This document shows positions 15,067 through 16,191 of a stretch of 16,191 nt of DNA, in pieces. Position numbers and translations under genes: made by a program. Numbering within the stretch: position 1 is the stretch's first letter; every line of letters starts with the position of its first letter. The DNA comes from Clostridia bacterium (GTDB taxonomy: Bacteria; Bacillota_A; Clostridia; Oscillospirales; Acutalibacteraceae), in assembly GCA_017549665.1 (NCBI GenBank), contig JAFYUD010000107.1, positions 1-16,191 of the forward strand, given 5' to 3'. The notes under the pieces are model-generated. The model ran no database searches, had not been told where the DNA came from, and saw nothing but the letters and a program-made list of their open reading frames with translations.

Positions 15067-15933
15067 ATGTTAGACAAAATCATAGCGTTTTTCATGTCAA
15101 TCATTTCATTTTTCCTTTCACTTTTCGGAATCAGCATCAAAAACTGCCAGAGCTTCGAAAACGTGAAGTACGGCGACCATGAGCGTCAGGTACTTGACCT
15201 TTACATTCCCGAGGATGCCGAGGGAAATATCGGTCTTGTGCTTATGATTCACGGCGGCGCATGGGTTGCAGGTGACAAGGAATCATACCGTAAGAATTGT
15301 GAAACAATCGCAAAGGACTACGGCTGTGCTGCGGCAACAATAAATTACAGATATCTTTCCGAAACGGTTACGATGAAGGATATTCTTGATGATATCACTG
15401 CGGCAACTGCAAAAATCAGAGCAGTCGGTGAAGCAAACGGTGTCATAATTGACAAAATGATTCTCACAGGCATGTCGGCAGGCGGACATCTTTCACTTCT
15501 CTACTCTTACTCAAGAGCAGACGAAGCGGCTATAAAGCCCGTTGCAGTAGTAAATCAGTGCGGCCCCGCAGACTTCACAGACAAAAACTTCCTTAACAGC
15601 AGCTTAGGTGCAGATAATATCTATATGTTGTTCTCATGGGCAACAGGTACTGAAATCACTGCTGACAACATGGAAGGAAATCCCGACCTGCTTGCAGTTT
15701 CACCCGTAACTTATGCGGCAACTGCAGTCCCCACAGTTACAGCACATGGCGTAAAGGATTCAATCGTACCCTTCTCCAACGCAACAGCACTTGACAATGC
15801 ACTTAAAAATGCAGGCGTAAGACATGACTTCATTCCTTATCCCAACTCAGACCACGACCTTGGTTCAGATAAGGATTGCGAATCAGCAGCTTTTGACCTG
15901 TATGTTGAATACATCAACGAATATCTCAGATAA
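15067..15933 (+). CDS. Alpha/beta-hydrolase (carboxylesterase-like) with N-terminal hydrophobic segment
   Basis: This 288-residue protein has the alpha/beta-hydrolase fold of the hormone-sensitive-lipase/BD-FAE type. HGGAW (62-66) forms the oxyanion hole, GMSAGG (135-140) is the nucleophile elbow with S137, D231 lies in HGVKDSIVP and H263 in SDHDLG, giving a complete triad. Residues 5-24 are very hydrophobic (IIAFFMSIISFFLSLFGISI) and probably anchor or export the enzyme, placing its activity at or outside the membrane. It should cleave ester bonds; the substrate is unknown. A perfect AGGAGG (15053-15058) is eight bases before the ATG. The 30-base gap after the acyltransferase and the absence of a terminator there make it the third gene of the GH3 operon. 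Confidence 0.9.
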   Translation: MLDKIIAFFMSIISFFLSLFGISIKNCQSFENVKYGDHERQVLDLYIPEDAEGNIGLVLMIHGGAWVAGDKESYRKNCETIAKDYGCAAATINYRYLSETVTMKDILDDITAATAKIRAVGEANGVIIDKMILTGMSAGGHLSLLYSYSRADEAAIKPVAVVNQCGPADFTDKNFLNSSLGADNIYMLFSWATGTEITADNMEGNPDLLAVSPVTYAATAVPTVTAHGVKDSIVPFSNATALDNALKNAGVRHDFIPYPNSDHDLGSDKDCESAAFDLYVEYINEYLR

Positions 15934-15952
15934 AACACAAATAAAAGCTCCC

Positions 15953-16003
15953 CGGAAGGGCGACACTCCGTAAGGAAGTTAGGTTTTTATCGGCCCTTTT
16001 CCG
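15953..16003 (+). other. Nested hairpin after the hydrolase gene
   Basis: CGGAAGGGC (15953-15961) can pair with GCCCTTTTCCG (15993-16003) with a two-base bulge. Inside it, ACTCC (15965-15969) pairs with GGAAGT (15974-15979), with one A bulged, and is followed a few bases later by five T (15984-15988). It may be a weak first terminator or a processing structure for the GH3 operon. Confidence 0.5.
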
Positions 16004-16016
16004 CCTGAACGGCATA

Positions 16017-16054
16017 AAAAATCCCCGTAATACGTCAGTATTGCGGGGATTTTA
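16017..16054 (+). terminator. Strong terminator, likely bidirectional
   Basis: ATCCCCGTAATAC (16021-16033) pairs with GTATTGCGGGGAT (16038-16050) around a GTCA loop with one G-T wobble. It is preceded by AAAAA and followed by TTTT, so it can act from both sides. It is the first clear terminator after the hydrolase gene, about 85 bases past its stop. Confidence 0.85.
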
Positions 16055-16068
16055 TTATATTGTTCAAA

Positions 16069-16177
16069 CGAAAATTTGCTCGATAAAAACTGCTTTGCAC
16101 CTTAAAATTCTTTAGTTTGGATGCAGAACAAGGCAAAAAGCACAGAAATCCTTGTCGGATTTCGAGCATTTTTAACG
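16069..16177. repeat. Second palindromic intergenic element
   Basis: CGAAAATTTGCTCG (16069-16082) and CGAGCATTTTTAACG (16163-16177) are inverted copies of each other apart from small insertions. Inside, TGCTTT...GC (16091-16098) faces GGCAAAAAGCA (16132-16142), and a 7-bp hairpin GAAATCC/GGATTTC lies at 16145-16163. There is no open reading frame of note. It looks like a small MITE- or REP-type sequence, unrelated in sequence to the one at 4369-4489, and it may continue beyond the window. Confidence 0.45.
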
Positions 16178-16191
16178 TAGTTATGCGCCAT

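Overview
The window looks like the chromosome of a strictly anaerobic, low-to-moderate GC Firmicute of the Clostridia, most likely a gut Ruminococcus-like member of the Oscillospiraceae. This is inferred from the oxygen-sensitive class III ribonucleotide reductase, strong GGAGG-type ribosome binding sites, consensus sigma-A promoters, a BspA-like leucine-rich-repeat surface protein, a plant-glycan GH78 enzyme and palindromic intergenic repeats of a kind I recall from this group. No rRNA, tRNA, CRISPR array, prophage or transposase gene was seen.

Region 1 (1-4239, plus strand) is a deoxynucleotide synthesis and thiol redox block. It holds the tail of the radical-SAM activase NrdG, then a strong promoter with NrdR-like boxes, then nrdD (with a fused glutaredoxin-like domain), trxB and a GNAT acetyltransferase in a tight operon that ends at a clean terminator. 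The fused redoxin and the neighbouring flavoprotein reductase suggest a local electron route to the reductase. The TrxB lacks the usual NADPH-phosphate motif, so the electron donor is uncertain.

Region 2 (4240-4570) has no gene. It holds a palindromic repeat of about 260 bp whose two inner arms differ mostly by compensatory base changes, followed by a terminator for the next gene.

Region 3 (4571-5990) has a secreted leucine-rich-repeat protein on the minus strand, driven by a perfect consensus promoter, and a divergent small XRE-family regulator with its own terminator.

Region 4 (6004-9639, minus strand) is a four-gene operon read from right to left: two paralogous single-pass membrane proteins, a zinc-ribbon membrane protein with an external domain, and a small HD-domain protein of the (p)ppGpp-hydrolase type. 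In each of the three junctions the Shine-Dalgarno overlaps the preceding stop codon. I do not recognise this as a named system; it looks like an envelope-facing module tied to a nucleotide hydrolase.

Region 5 (9636-15933) has a cytoplasmic GH78 alpha-L-rhamnosidase on the minus strand, divergent from a three-gene plus-strand operon: a GH3-family acyl-adenylating enzyme, a stand-alone condensation-domain-like acyltransferase and a membrane-anchored alpha/beta-hydrolase. This acyl activation, transfer and hydrolysis set has no carrier protein nearby and is the best candidate for an undescribed pathway.

Region 6 (15934-16191) has no gene. It holds nested hairpins, a strong terminator and a second palindromic repeat that may run past the window edge. 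Several starts were moved from the longest open frame to fit ribosome binding sites or promoters; the reasons are given in each entry.
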